Origin: Cellulomonas sp.
GTDB lineage: Bacteria > Actinomycetota > Actinomycetes > Actinomycetales > Cellulomonadaceae
Direction of reading: 5' to 3'
DNA: 41,259 bases
Assembly (NCBI GenBank): GCA_012927595.1
Contig: JABBOW010000054.1
Coordinates: 1 to 41,259 of the forward strand
How positions within the stretch are numbered: position 1 is the stretch's first letter; each line of letters begins with the position of its first letter. The notes beneath the pieces were generated by a model. It made no database searches. It was given only the letters and a program-made list of their open reading frames with translations, and was not told where the DNA came from. The translations under genes and the position numbers were made by a program. Positions 1 to 8,577 of this stretch are shown in pieces.

Positions 1-1752
1 CCGCGTCGACAGGTCCCCGGCCCCCCCCCCGCCGGCCGCGGATCGCCGCGTGAGCGCAGGACCGCCGGCCGCCGGTCCGTCGGTGTAGGTCGCCAGCACC
101 TCGGCGCCGTCGGCGGTGAGCCGCTCGGTCCACACCTCGCCGGTGGTCCCGTCGCTGAGCCGAGCTGAGCCGTTCTCGCGCAGCGGGGCGAACTCCTCGA
201 CCCGCACGCCGAGCAGCTCCCGGAACGCGCCGGGGTAGCCGCCGAGCAGCACGCGGTCGAACTCGTCGACGATGCCCGAGAAGTACGAGACGAGCACGTG
301 CCCGCCGCGTGCCACGACCGCGCTGAGCCGGTCGGACAGGTCGGGCGGCGCGAGGTAGAGCGTCGGGACCAGGACGACCCTGTAGCCGTCGAGGTCCGAC
401 GTCGCCGGCAGCACGTCGACGGCGACCCCTGCGTCGAGCAGCGCACCGTGCAGGCGCCGGGCCAGGTCAAGGTAGTGCAGGTCGACGGTCGGGTGCGCGT
501 CGAGGTCGGTCGCCCACCATGCCTGCGTGTCCCACAGCAGCGCGACGCGCGCCTTCTCGACGACGCTCCCCCGCACCTCGGCCAGGCGGCCGAGCGTGGC
601 ACCGAGGTCGACGACCGCACGGAACCCGTCCGAGTCGGCGCCCGCGTGCGGCACCATGCCGGAGTGATACTTCTCGGCACCGGCCCGGGACTGACGCCAC
701 TGGAAGAACAGCACCCCGTCCGCGCCGCGGGCCACGTGCTGCAGCGAGTTGCGCAGCATCTGGCCCGGCTCCTTGGCCAGGTTGCGCGGCTGCCAGTTCA
801 CGGCGCTGGTCGAGTGCTCCATGAGCACCCACGGGTCGCCCCCGGCCAGCCCGCGGACGCGGTCCGCGCTGAACGCCAGCTCGGCCCAGCCGCGCGGGTC
901 CTCGGCCCACAGGTAGTGGTCGTTGGACACGAGGTCGACCAGCGGGGTGGTGGCGGTGTAGTCGATCTGGTGGAAGTCGCCCATGACCATGTAGTTGGTG
1001 GTCACGGGCAGGTGCGGCGTCACCTCGCGGAGCACGGCCGCCTCGGCCTCAAGGTGGTCGACGAACGCATCCGACGAGAACCGGTCGAAGTCGAGCCGTT
1101 GACCGGGGTTGGCGATCGTGGTCGTACGGCGCGGCGGCAGGATCTGCTCGAACGACGCGTAGCGCTGACCCCAGAAGGCCGTGCCCCACGCGAGGTTCAG
1201 CGCGTCGACGTCCGCATACCTCCTGGTCAGCCACTCGCGGAACGCCGCGGCGGACACGTCGCAGTAGCAGCGCCCGTTGTGGCAGGCGAGCTCGTTGGAG
1301 ACGTGCCACATGCGGACTGCGGGATGGTGCCCGTAGCGCTCCGCGAGCACCCGAGCGATCCGGGTGGCGTGCTCGCGGATGACCGGGGAGCTCACGCACC
1401 ACGACTCGCGGCTGCCGTGGGTGTAGCGCAGACCGTCGGCATCGACCGGAAGCATCTCGGGGTGGGCCAGGTGCAGCCACACCGGCGGCGCCGCGCTAGG
1501 GGTCGCGAGGTCGACACCGATCCCGGCCTCGTGCAGCAGGTCGAGGATGCGGTCGAGCCAGCCGAGCTCGAACCGGCCCTCCGCCGGCTCCAGCTGGCCC
1601 CACGAGAAGATCCCCAGGCTCACGAGGTTCACGCCGGCCTGCCGCATGAGCGCGACGTCGTCGGCCCAGACCTCCTCGGGCCACTGCTCGGGGTTGTAGT
1701 CGGCGCCGTACGCGATACCTTCCGTAGGCCACGGGCCCGCCCAGCGCGTCAT
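1..1752 (-). CDS. GH42 beta-galactosidase, 3' end beyond window
   Basis: Glycoside hydrolase family 42 enzyme that hydrolyses terminal beta-galactosides, presumably inside the cell since no signal peptide is seen. The ATG at 1752 overlaps the upstream GH42 stop (ATGA), so it is translationally coupled. About 584 codons are visible and the frame is open to the window edge, so the C-terminus is missing. The acid/base is E154 (in VSNELACHN) and the nucleophile is E312 (in LMEHSTSAVNW), matching the spacing known for GH42. The cysteines of CHNGRCYC, with a further Cys in SWCVSS, correspond to the zinc site known in some GH42 enzymes. Near the window edge a G10 run on the coding strand (21-30) encodes a Gly stretch where GH42 proteins usually have a TRH-type segment, so slippage or a sequencing error is possible there. 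It is the last visible gene of the sugar operon. Confidence 0.93.
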   Translation of the reverse strand, partial: MTRWAGPWPTEGIAYGADYNPEQWPEEVWADDVALMRQAGVNLVSLGIFSWGQLEPAEGRFELGWLDRILDLLHEAGIGVDLATPSAAPPVWLHLAHPEMLPVDADGLRYTHGSRESWCVSSPVIREHATRIARVLAERYGHHPAVRMWHVSNELACHNGRCYCDVSAAAFREWLTRRYADVDALNLAWGTAFWGQRYASFEQILPPRRTTTIANPGQRLDFDRFSSDAFVDHLEAEAAVLREVTPHLPVTTNYMVMGDFHQIDYTATTPLVDLVSNDHYLWAEDPRGWAELAFSADRVRGLAGGDPWVLMEHSTSAVNWQPRNLAKEPGQMLRNSLQHVARGADGVLFFQWRQSRAGAEKYHSGMVPHAGADSDGFRAVVDLGATLGRLAEVRGSVVEKARVALLWDTQAWWATDLDAHPTVDLHYLDLARRLHGALLDAGVAVDVLPATSDLDGYRVVLVPTLYLAPPDLSDRLSAVVARGGHVLVSYFSGIVDEFDRVLLGGYPGAFRELLGVRVEEFAPLRENGSARLSDGTTGEVWTERLTADGAEVLATYTDGPAAGGPALTRRSAAGGGGAGDLSTR

Positions 1753-3878
1753 CGGGTCACCGCCACGAGGACGTCCCACGAGCCAAGGGTCACGGAGTCA
1801 CCGGCTGCAAGCGACCCACCGGGGGCATCGGCCTGCGGCGGGTCTGCCGGGGCGTCACCGCGGGCGGCGACGAGGACGTCGAGATCGAGCGGAGCTGTCA
1901 CGGTGGCAGCCTCCCAGGACCAGTTGTGCAGGACGTGCACGCGAGTGCCGTTCGGTCGACTCGACGTATGGACGGTGACGCTCGCCGGGACGTCCGCCCA
2001 CGCTGCGAGCGGCTCCGGCACGAGCCACGCGGCGAGCGACCGCGCGAGGTCGACACCCGGTACCGTACCGACGACCGTGATCCGACCGGCGCCGTGCGAG
2101 CGTGTCGTCACCGCCGACCAGACACCCAGGTGGGGATGCACGTAGCGCGCCAGCACGTCCGCGCCGTCGGCGACCAGGCACTCTGCCCAGGCGGTCGCCT
2201 CCCCCGTCAGCGCGCCCGTCACCGGGACAGGATCGGGGAGGTTGTTGAACTCGTCGTACCAGGCGCCCGCCGCCGCGGACAACCGGGCCGGCTGGACCTC
2301 GTCGCGCGCGCGGGCCTCGTGGTCGGCGTACCCGGTCCGAGGGCCGACAACCAGGTGACCGCCCGCGTCCGCGTACCGCAGGAGCCAGTCGAGGTCGGCG
2401 TCCGACGCCGGGTAGAAGCCGGCGGCCACGAGCACGGGATGACGACGCGCAACGACGTCGGGCGCCTCGTCGAACAGGTACCGCGGGCGGACCACACGCA
2501 CCTGGAGCCCCGCGTCGAAGGCGCCGCGGTAGAACGCACCGACGATCCGGGCATAGCTGTTCGGGTCCCCGGTGCCGTCGGCCTTCTGGAGCGGCGGCTG
2601 GGCCGCGAGCGCGAAACGCGACTCGGTCGAGACGAGGATCGCGACGTCGGCGTCCGGGGTCGCGTCCGCGATCACACCCCCGGTGCGCGCGAGCTCTGCG
2701 CCGAGGAGCGCGATCTCCCGGTAGGCCCGGCCGGGCACGCCGCTGTGCGGCAGGACACCGCCCCAGTAGGTCTCGGCGCCGTAGTGCAGCGTGTGCCAGT
2801 GCCAGTACTCGACCATGCGGGCGCCGCGGCTCACGAGCGCCCAGGCGGCCTGGCGCCACTGGCCCGGGTACGCCGGGTAGTTGGTGCTCGGGCCGCCGAT
2901 GGACTGGGCGTCCGTCTCGGTCACCCAGAACGGCTCGCCGCGGCTGGAGAACATCGTGTCGCCGCTCTGGAACAGCGCCCAGGTCCCGTTCGTGGTCCAG
3001 TACTGCAGCCGCTGCGACGCGTTCGGGTGGCTCAGGCCGTCCTGCATCGCGTAGTACGGGTTCCCGGTCGTCACGTCGAGGACCGAGGCGAGGTCGGCGT
3101 CCTCGAGCGCGGGCCGGTCGTAGGAGATGCAGGTGGTGACGACCTGGTCGGGCCGCGCCAGTCTCCGGACCGCACCGACCTGCCAGTCGATCATCTCCGT
3201 GGTCAACATCGCCTGGAACCGCCGCCAGGCGAGGTCGTACTGCGGCTGGGCGTTGCCGTCCGGGGTCCACAGGTCCGCCCAGGTGGACAGCCGGTGCGAC
3301 CAGTAGACGAGTCCCCACTCCCGGTTGAGGGTCTCGACGTCGCCATAGGTGTCGCGGAGGTGGTCGACGAACCGCTCGAACACTCCCCGGTTGTGCAGCA
3401 GGTGCAGGCCTGGCTCGTTGTCGACCTGGTAGGCGACGACGGCCGGGTGGTTGCGATACCGCTCGACGATCCGGGTGAGGATGCGCTCGGCGTGGAAGCG
3501 GAAGGCAGGGTGCGTGAAGTCGGCCTCCTGCCGAGCGCCCCAGCCCATCGGGTGCCCGGTGCGGTCCTCCCCCGCGATCTCCGGGTACCGCCGGACCAGC
3601 CACATCGGGACCGCGTACGTCGGCGTCCCGATGACGACGTCGATGCCGCGGGCGTGCGCCCCGTCGAGGACCGGCTCGAGCCAGTCGAGGTCGAAGCTCC
3701 CCTCTTCGGGCTCCCACGTGGACCAGACCGACTCCCCGACGCGGATCACCGAGAACCCCGCGGCTGCCATGAGGTCGAGGTCCCGCTCCAAGGTCTCCGG
3801 CCTCGGGTCCTGACCGGGCCCCGCGTACTCGTAGTAGTAGGCCGCGCCGAAGCGCACGGTCTGGTGCTGGATAGCCAT
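1749..3878 (-). CDS. GH42 beta-galactosidase
   Basis: Second glycoside hydrolase family 42 protein, 709 residues, cytoplasmic (no signal peptide). The acid/base is E155 in QVDNEPG and the probable nucleophile is E321 in WVTETDAQS. It lacks the zinc-binding cysteine cluster of the downstream paralogue, so the two are divergent rather than a recent duplication and may differ in linkage preference. An in-frame GTG exists 15 nt upstream, but ATG 3878 is preferred because GGAG lies 9 nt before it. It follows the permease gene by 27 nt and overlaps the next GH42 gene by 4 nt. Its position after a sugar ABC importer implies that imported galacto-oligosaccharides are cleaved intracellularly. Family assignment is firm; the substrate is inferred. 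Confidence 0.93.
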   Translation of the reverse strand: MAIQHQTVRFGAAYYYEYAGPGQDPRPETLERDLDLMAAAGFSVIRVGESVWSTWEPEEGSFDLDWLEPVLDGAHARGIDVVIGTPTYAVPMWLVRRYPEIAGEDRTGHPMGWGARQEADFTHPAFRFHAERILTRIVERYRNHPAVVAYQVDNEPGLHLLHNRGVFERFVDHLRDTYGDVETLNREWGLVYWSHRLSTWADLWTPDGNAQPQYDLAWRRFQAMLTTEMIDWQVGAVRRLARPDQVVTTCISYDRPALEDADLASVLDVTTGNPYYAMQDGLSHPNASQRLQYWTTNGTWALFQSGDTMFSSRGEPFWVTETDAQSIGGPSTNYPAYPGQWRQAAWALVSRGARMVEYWHWHTLHYGAETYWGGVLPHSGVPGRAYREIALLGAELARTGGVIADATPDADVAILVSTESRFALAAQPPLQKADGTGDPNSYARIVGAFYRGAFDAGLQVRVVRPRYLFDEAPDVVARRHPVLVAAGFYPASDADLDWLLRYADAGGHLVVGPRTGYADHEARARDEVQPARLSAAAGAWYDEFNNLPDPVPVTGALTGEATAWAECLVADGADVLARYVHPHLGVWSAVTTRSHGAGRITVVGTVPGVDLARSLAAWLVPEPLAAWADVPASVTVHTSSRPNGTRVHVLHNWSWEAATVTAPLDLDVLVAARGDAPADPPQADAPGGSLAAGDSVTLGSWDVLVAVTR

Positions 3879-3905
3879 GTGTGTCTTCTCCACCTTGTCG
3901 GGGGG

Positions 3906-4856
3906 TCAGCCCTTGACGGCGCCGCTGGCGAGGCCGGACTGCCAGTAGCGCTGCAGGAACAGGAATGCGATGACGAGCGGGATGATCGAGAGGAACGAGC
4001 CGGTGATGACGCTCGAGAACAGGGCCCGCGAACCCGAGCCTCCGGCGGCGGTGGCCTGCCACTGGGCGAGGCCGACCGTCAGCGGGTACAGCTCTGGGCT
4101 GTTCAGCATGATCAGGGGCAGGAAGTAGTTGTTCCAGGTCGACACCAGGGCGAACAGGAGCACCGTGACCATGCCCGGCGTGAGAAGCCGGAGGGCGACG
4201 CGGAAGAAGATGCGCAGCTCGCCGGCGCCGTCCACGCGGGCGGCCTCGATCAGGGTCTCGTCGACGGAGTCGGCAGCGTAGACCCGCATGAGGTAGACGC
4301 CGAACGGGCTCGCCAGTGACGGCAGGATGACCGCCCACGGCGTGTTCGTCAGGCCGGCATTGGCGAACAGCAGGTAGGTCGGGATGGTGAGCGCCGTCAT
4401 CGGGATCATGATCGCGCCGAGGATGCCACTGAAGATCGCATTGCCACCGGGGAACCGGTACTTGGCGAACGCGTAGCCGGCCATCGTCGCCAGGAACGCC
4501 GAACCCACCGCGCTGACCACGGAGTAGACGAGCGAGTTCCGCAACCAGAGCAGGTACACGCCGTTGTCCGACGTGAACACCGTCTGGATGTTGACCCACA
4601 GCGAGTTCGTGCTCGAGAACCACAGCCCGAAGGTCGAGAACAGGTTCGCGTTGGACTTCGTCGACGCGACCAGGAGCCACCACAACGGGATCAGGAAGTA
4701 CAGCAGGACGGCGAACATCACGACGGTGAGCACCTTGCTGCGGCGCGGCTTGTCGGCCGAGTAGGCGCGGCCCTTGCGGGTGCGCTGCCGGGGCGGGGTG
4801 CGATCGAGGAGGCTGTCGGTCAGGACTGACCCGTCGGCAGCGGAGTGGGTCGTCAT
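3906..4856 (-). CDS. Carbohydrate ABC transporter permease, MalG type
   Basis: 316-residue inner-membrane permease of the CUT1 sugar importer class. Six hydrophobic segments follow a polar N-terminal tail of about 40 residues. The EAA loop reads EAARVDGAGELRIFFRVALR, which docks the ATPase. The ATG overlaps the stop of the MalF-type permease by 4 nt. No ATPase gene is present in this operon; CUT1 systems often share a housekeeping MsiK-type ATPase encoded elsewhere, which is likely here. The substrate is inferred to be a galactoside from the two linked GH42 enzymes. Confidence 0.95.
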   Translation of the reverse strand: MTTHSAADGSVLTDSLLDRTPPRQRTRKGRAYSADKPRRSKVLTVVMFAVLLYFLIPLWWLLVASTKSNANLFSTFGLWFSSTNSLWVNIQTVFTSDNGVYLLWLRNSLVYSVVSAVGSAFLATMAGYAFAKYRFPGGNAIFSGILGAIMIPMTALTIPTYLLFANAGLTNTPWAVILPSLASPFGVYLMRVYAADSVDETLIEAARVDGAGELRIFFRVALRLLTPGMVTVLLFALVSTWNNYFLPLIMLNSPELYPLTVGLAQWQATAAGGSGSRALFSSVITGSFLSIIPLVIAFLFLQRYWQSGLASGAVKG

Positions 4857-5812
4857 CGTCCTGCACGCTCCTTGCGCTGGGTCGACAGCTGGACCGAGTA
4901 CGACGCGACCATGATGACGATCCCGAGGATGAAGGCGATCGCCGCGGCGTAGTTGCTGTCCCTGTTGATGAACGCGAGGTTGTACGCGTACATGTTCGGC
5001 GTGTAGTCGATGCCGATGACGTTGGGGGCGATCGTCCGCAGGAGGTTGGGCTCGTTGAAGAGCTGGAACGAGCCGATCACCGAGAAGATCGCCGTGAGGA
5101 TGATCGCCGGTCGGATGGCCGGGATCTTGATGCTCCAGGCCGTACGCACCCTGCCGGCCCCGTCCACGGCCGCCGCGTCAAAGAGCTCGCTCGGGATGGA
5201 CCGCAGTGCTGCGTACAAGATGATCATGTTGTAGCCGATGAACTCCCACGACACGATGTTCATGATTGAGCCGAGCATCCAGTGCTGAGACAGGAACGGC
5301 GGCGCGGAGATGCCGAGGTTCTTGGCGATCTGCGCGGCGGGGCCGAAGTCGGGGCCGTACAGGTACCCCCACATCAGCGCGGCGATGACGCTCGGCACGG
5401 CATACGGGATGAAGATGCCCAGCCGGATGAATCTCTGCAGGTACAGCACGCCCGCGTCGAGCAGCAGCGCGAACGCCAGCGCCAGGCCGAGCATGATCGG
5501 CACCTGGACGACGAGGAACACTGCCATCCGTCCGACGCCGGTGAGGAACGAGGAGTCGGTCAGCGCCCGCGTGTAGTTGTCGAACGCGACGAACGTGGTG
5601 CCTCCCACGAGCTGGTCGCGGAACAAGCTGAGATAGCCGGAGAACACGAGCGGAACGACGATGAACAGTGCGAACACGACCACGAAGGGCGTGATCAGGA
5701 TGTAGGCGGCCGCGTTCTCGCGGCGGCGCATCGGCGATGGCCCCCGGCGCCTGATCGGCGGGGTGGGCGTCGACGCCGGCCCCTGGGGCTGACGGACATC
5801 AGCTGCAGTCAT
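4853..5812 (-). CDS. Carbohydrate ABC transporter permease, MalF type
   Basis: 319-residue permease, the partner of the MalG-type protein. A polar N-terminus rich in Pro and Arg precedes about six membrane spans, and the EAA loop reads DAAAVDGAGRVRTAWSIKIP. The start is placed at ATG 5812, which has AGGAG 6 nt upstream; a longer in-frame reading would add 23 low-complexity residues without a ribosome site. It lies 68 nt after the solute-binding gene and overlaps the next permease (ATGA). It acts in the cytoplasmic membrane and forms a heterodimeric channel with its partner. Confidence 0.95.
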   Translation of the reverse strand: MTAADVRQPQGPASTPTPPIRRRGPSPMRRRENAAAYILITPFVVVFALFIVVPLVFSGYLSLFRDQLVGGTTFVAFDNYTRALTDSSFLTGVGRMAVFLVVQVPIMLGLALAFALLLDAGVLYLQRFIRLGIFIPYAVPSVIAALMWGYLYGPDFGPAAQIAKNLGISAPPFLSQHWMLGSIMNIVSWEFIGYNMIILYAALRSIPSELFDAAAVDGAGRVRTAWSIKIPAIRPAIILTAIFSVIGSFQLFNEPNLLRTIAPNVIGIDYTPNMYAYNLAFINRDSNYAAAIAFILGIVIMVASYSVQLSTQRKERAGR

Positions 5813-5880
5813 GGTGGTCTCCTGGATCGAGCGGGGCGCGCCGCCCCGCGCCCGGCGAGGGGGCGGGGCGGCACCTCCCA

Positions 5881-7263
5881 CTACTTGACGGTGAAGCCCT
5901 GCTGCTTGGCGTAGCTGACCAGGGCGTCCTGCCAGGTCTTCAGCGCCCCGACGACGTCGCCCTTGTCCGCGATCGCCTTGCCCACCGACTCCTGGCCGGC
6001 GGAGTACGCGTAGTCCATGAACGGCAGCCAGCTGAAGTCCTCCGGCACCGTCTTGGAGATGTCGGCGAACACCTGGTTGACCTTCTGGCCCCCGTAGAAC
6101 GCGGGCGCGAGGTCGCTGAACTCGGAGTTCGTGAGCGTGGCATTCGTCGTCGGGAACAGGAACTGCTTGTTCGCCAGCATCAGCGTCGAGGCCGGGTCAT
6201 GGTTGATCCAGAGTGCGAGCTGAGCCGCGGCGATCGGGTTCTGCGTGCTCTTCATCACCGCGTCGGACGAGCCGCCCCAGTTCGCGGAGACCGGCGAACC
6301 GGACGCGTCCCACTGCGGCATGTTCGCGGCGCGCCACAGCCCGGAGGTGTTGGCCGCCGTGCCCTGCAGGAACACTGGGGCCCAGGCCGCCGTCGGCGCC
6401 CAGTCGGCGTACTTGCCGTTGGCAAGCCCCTGGTACCAGGTGTCGGTGAAGTCCGGGTCGACCGAGACGTCGCCGGCCTTGATGAGGTCCTGCCAGTACT
6501 GGGCGACCTTCGTCGCCTCCTTGGAGGCGACGTTGATCGTGACCTCCTTGGCGCCGTTCCAGCCGAACGGGCGCGCGCCGGCCTGCCACAGCATGGCCGT
6601 GAACTGGCCCATGTCGTTACCCGGCATGTTGGTCAGGTACACGTTCGGGTCGGCGGCGTGCAGCGTCTTCGCAGCGGTGGCGAACTGGTCCCACGTCGTC
6701 GGAACCGCGATGTTGTGCGCCTTGAGGATGTCGTCGCGGTACAGCTGACCCATCGGGCCCGAGTCCTGCGGGATGCTCCAGATCTTCGAGCCGTCCGTCG
6801 ACCGGACCTGCTTCCATACCCACGGCACGTAGTCCGCGCCGGTGGTCGCCGGGATGTACGGCGTCAGGTCGAGCAGGTTGTCGCCCAGCGCGAAAGACTG
6901 CACGTGCTGGAACTCGATCTGCGCGACGTCGGGCGCGCCCTTGCCGGCCTGCAGCGCGCTGCGCATCTTCTTGTAGTGGTCAGCGCCCTGGCCGACGTTG
7001 ACGACGTCGACGGTGATCGCCGGGTAGGCGGCCTCGAAGAGCTTGACCTCGTTCTGGATGTCCGGCACCCACGTCCAGAACGTGAGCTTCGTCGGCGTCT
7101 TCATTGCCTTGTCGATGTCCGCCTGGCTGACGGCCGCTGCGGAGCCGGTTGCCTTGGCGCCCGAGCTCCCGCCGCTGCACGCCGTGAGCGCCAGTGCGGC
7201 GACGGCCATCCCTGCTGTGAGTCCCATGGCCTTGCGACGCCACGTGATCGTTGTTCTCGACAT
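5881..7263 (-). CDS. Extracellular sugar-binding lipoprotein
   Basis: 460-residue family 1 solute-binding protein of a CUT1 importer. The signal peptide has twin basic residues, a hydrophobic core and the lipobox LTAC with the lipidated Cys at residue 29, followed by a Gly/Ser-rich linker, so it is anchored on the outer face of the membrane. The mature part has the usual features of this class, including TFWTWVPDIQNEVKLFE near the N-terminus. ATG 7263 is chosen because GGGAG sits 6 nt upstream and it begins a proper signal peptide; a longer reading would add 16 residues. It lies 44 nt after the LacI-type gene. The ligand is probably a beta-galacto-oligosaccharide, inferred from the GH42 genes. 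Confidence 0.95.
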   Translation of the reverse strand: MSRTTITWRRKAMGLTAGMAVAALALTACSGGSSGAKATGSAAAVSQADIDKAMKTPTKLTFWTWVPDIQNEVKLFEAAYPAITVDVVNVGQGADHYKKMRSALQAGKGAPDVAQIEFQHVQSFALGDNLLDLTPYIPATTGADYVPWVWKQVRSTDGSKIWSIPQDSGPMGQLYRDDILKAHNIAVPTTWDQFATAAKTLHAADPNVYLTNMPGNDMGQFTAMLWQAGARPFGWNGAKEVTINVASKEATKVAQYWQDLIKAGDVSVDPDFTDTWYQGLANGKYADWAPTAAWAPVFLQGTAANTSGLWRAANMPQWDASGSPVSANWGGSSDAVMKSTQNPIAAAQLALWINHDPASTLMLANKQFLFPTTNATLTNSEFSDLAPAFYGGQKVNQVFADISKTVPEDFSWLPFMDYAYSAGQESVGKAIADKGDVVGALKTWQDALVSYAKQQGFTVK

Positions 7264-7307
7264 GCTCCACTCCCTTGTGTGCCTTGCAGGCGTGCTGGTG
7301 GGGTCCG

Positions 7308-8345
7308 TCATCGCCGGGGTGGCGGTGCGGCCGTTGTCTCCCGGATCACGAGCTCGACCGGGACGTTCTCGCGGCGGTCCTGCGGCCGCGGGTTCTCGAT
7401 GGCGTCGATGAGCATGCCGACGCCGAAGGTGGCCAGGTAGGCGAGGTCCTGACGAACGGTGGTGAGGGCCCGCGACAGGTACGCGGCCTCGGGGACGTCG
7501 TCGAAGCCGACGACGCTGACGTCACCCGGCACGTCACGGCCGGCCTCCTCGAACGCGCGCAGGAGGCCGATCGCCATCTGGTCGTTGGCCGCGAAGACAG
7601 CCGTGACATCCGGGTCTGCGGCCAGGCGCGCACCCAGCTCGTAGCCGGACCGAGCGGTCCAGTCGCCGCGCTCGACGGCCGGCTCCGGTGCGCCGGCGGC
7701 CTGGAGCGAGCTGCGCCAGCTCTCAAGCCGCAGCCTGGCCGACCACCAGCTCAGCGGGCCAGCGATGTGGTGCACCGTGCGGTGCCCCAGCCCGAGCAGG
7801 TGCTCCGTCGCGCTCCGGGCACCCGACACCTGGTCCGCGTCCACGACGATCTCGCTGGTCGAGATGCCGTAGGAGCCTGACAGGCTCAGCACCGGCAGGT
7901 CACCGAGGACGCCTGCGTCCAGCGCGAATGCCCCGGCCGGCTCGTTGACCACGATCCCGTCGACGCCCTGGTCGACCAGCGCCCGCAGCGACCGGGTGAT
8001 CGTCTCCAGCTCGTCCTCGAACGTGTTGATGACCGACATCGCGTACCGGGCGCTGCGGATCGCACTTTCGGCCGCCACCATCAGCGAAGACGGCCCGAAG
8101 TCCGTCGACCCGACGGACAGCACCCCGATGGTGTGGCTGCGACCGAGGACGAGGTTGCGAGCGGCGCGGTTGGGCCGGTAGCCCAGGGCCACGATCGCGC
8201 CGTTGACACGCTCGCGCACCTCGTTGCTCACATGCGGGTCACCGTTGATGACGCGGGAGACCGTCTTCTGCGAGACACCCGCGGCGCGTGCCACGTCCAT
8301 GGCGACCACGGGGTGCGGCTTGCTGGCGACGAGCCCGTCGGTCAC
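7308..8345 (-). CDS. LacI-family transcriptional repressor of the galactoside operon
   Basis: 345-residue LacI/GalR regulator. The N-terminal helix-turn-helix (about residues 15-40, DVARAAGVSQKTVSRVINGD) binds DNA; the remainder is a periplasmic-binding-protein-like sugar sensor with the motifs FAANDQMAIGLLRAFEEAG and VGFDDVPEA. The start is GTG at 8345, with AAGGGGG 8 nt upstream. It is the first gene of the operon and is followed within 44 nt by the sugar-binding protein, so it is probably autoregulated through the two palindromes upstream. The inducer is likely an imported or GH42-processed sugar (inference). Confidence 0.95.
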   Translation of the reverse strand: MTDGLVASKPHPVVAMDVARAAGVSQKTVSRVINGDPHVSNEVRERVNGAIVALGYRPNRAARNLVLGRSHTIGVLSVGSTDFGPSSLMVAAESAIRSARYAMSVINTFEDELETITRSLRALVDQGVDGIVVNEPAGAFALDAGVLGDLPVLSLSGSYGISTSEIVVDADQVSGARSATEHLLGLGHRTVHHIAGPLSWWSARLRLESWRSSLQAAGAPEPAVERGDWTARSGYELGARLAADPDVTAVFAANDQMAIGLLRAFEEAGRDVPGDVSVVGFDDVPEAAYLSRALTTVRQDLAYLATFGVGMLIDAIENPRPQDRRENVPVELVIRETTAAPPPRR

Positions 8346-8370
8346 GATCCGGTCCCCCTTCGATGTCGAA

Positions 8371-8384
8371 TGACTACGTAGTCA
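8371..8384. promoter_or_regulatory. Palindromic operator 1 (LacI type)
   Basis: TGACTACGTAGTCA is a perfect 14-bp palindrome with a central CG, as is typical of LacI/GalR operators. It lies 26 nt upstream of the LacI-type start. On the minus strand it also contains a TTGACT hexamer, so binding could mask a promoter. Confidence 0.8.
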
Positions 8385-8394
8385 ACTCCTGTCA

Positions 8395-8408
8395 TGTCTA
8401 CGTAGTCA
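8395..8408. promoter_or_regulatory. Palindromic operator 2 (LacI type)
   Basis: TGTCTACGTAGTCA is a copy of operator 1 with one change. Its centre is 24 bp from that of operator 1, slightly over two helical turns. A second TTGACT on the minus strand overlaps it. Duplicate sites fit cooperative binding by the adjacent LacI-type protein. Confidence 0.75.
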
Positions 8409-8424
8409 AGTGATTCGGGTCACA
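8409..8424. promoter_or_regulatory. Candidate Crp/GlxR site
   Basis: AGTGATTCGGGTCACA fits TGTGA-N6-TCACA with a single mismatch. It abuts operator 2 on the upstream side, the position expected for a catabolite activator of the sugar operon. Actinobacterial Crp/GlxR proteins use this consensus. The Crp/Fnr protein encoded next door has an FNR-type recognition helix, so a Crp encoded elsewhere is the likelier ligand. Confidence 0.5.
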
Positions 8425-8443
8425 GAAGCGCATCGATTCTGTG
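8421..8443. repeat. 7-bp inverted repeat between divergent genes
   Basis: CACAGAA (8421-8427) and TTCTGTG (8437-8443) are perfect inverted arms around a 9-nt spacer. The element lies between the sugar-operon promoter and the divergent Crp/Fnr gene and partly overlaps the Crp-like site. No T-run follows, so it reads more like a protein-binding site than a terminator. Confidence 0.4.
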
Positions 8444-8565
8444 GGGCGCGCCGAGGGAGCGCGACTGCGTTCACCGCAGGGCTCGCCCACTTGGTCCGGC
8501 CATGACGAGCCGCACCGGTTGGTCATCATGCTGACGTCGTGAGCACGGGTGACGCGCAAGGTTCC

Positions 8566-8577
8566 TAGGCTGGGGTC
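8566..8577 (+). promoter_or_regulatory. Leaderless promoter -10 of Crp/Fnr gene
   Basis: TAGGCT at 8566-8571 is followed by 6 nt and then ATG at 8578, which places the expected transcription start on the A of the start codon. There is no Shine-Dalgarno sequence. This fits a leaderless actinobacterial mRNA. No convincing -35 is visible. Confidence 0.6.

Noticed and set aside
298-2145. Long plus-strand open frame opposite the GH42 genes
   Set aside because: It is Arg/Val/Pro-rich with no domain; it mirrors the codon bias of the minus-strand GH42 genes, which have clear catalytic motifs.
8421-8443. Inverted repeat as a terminator
   Set aside because: It sits between two divergent 5' ends and has no T-run, so it does not end a transcript.
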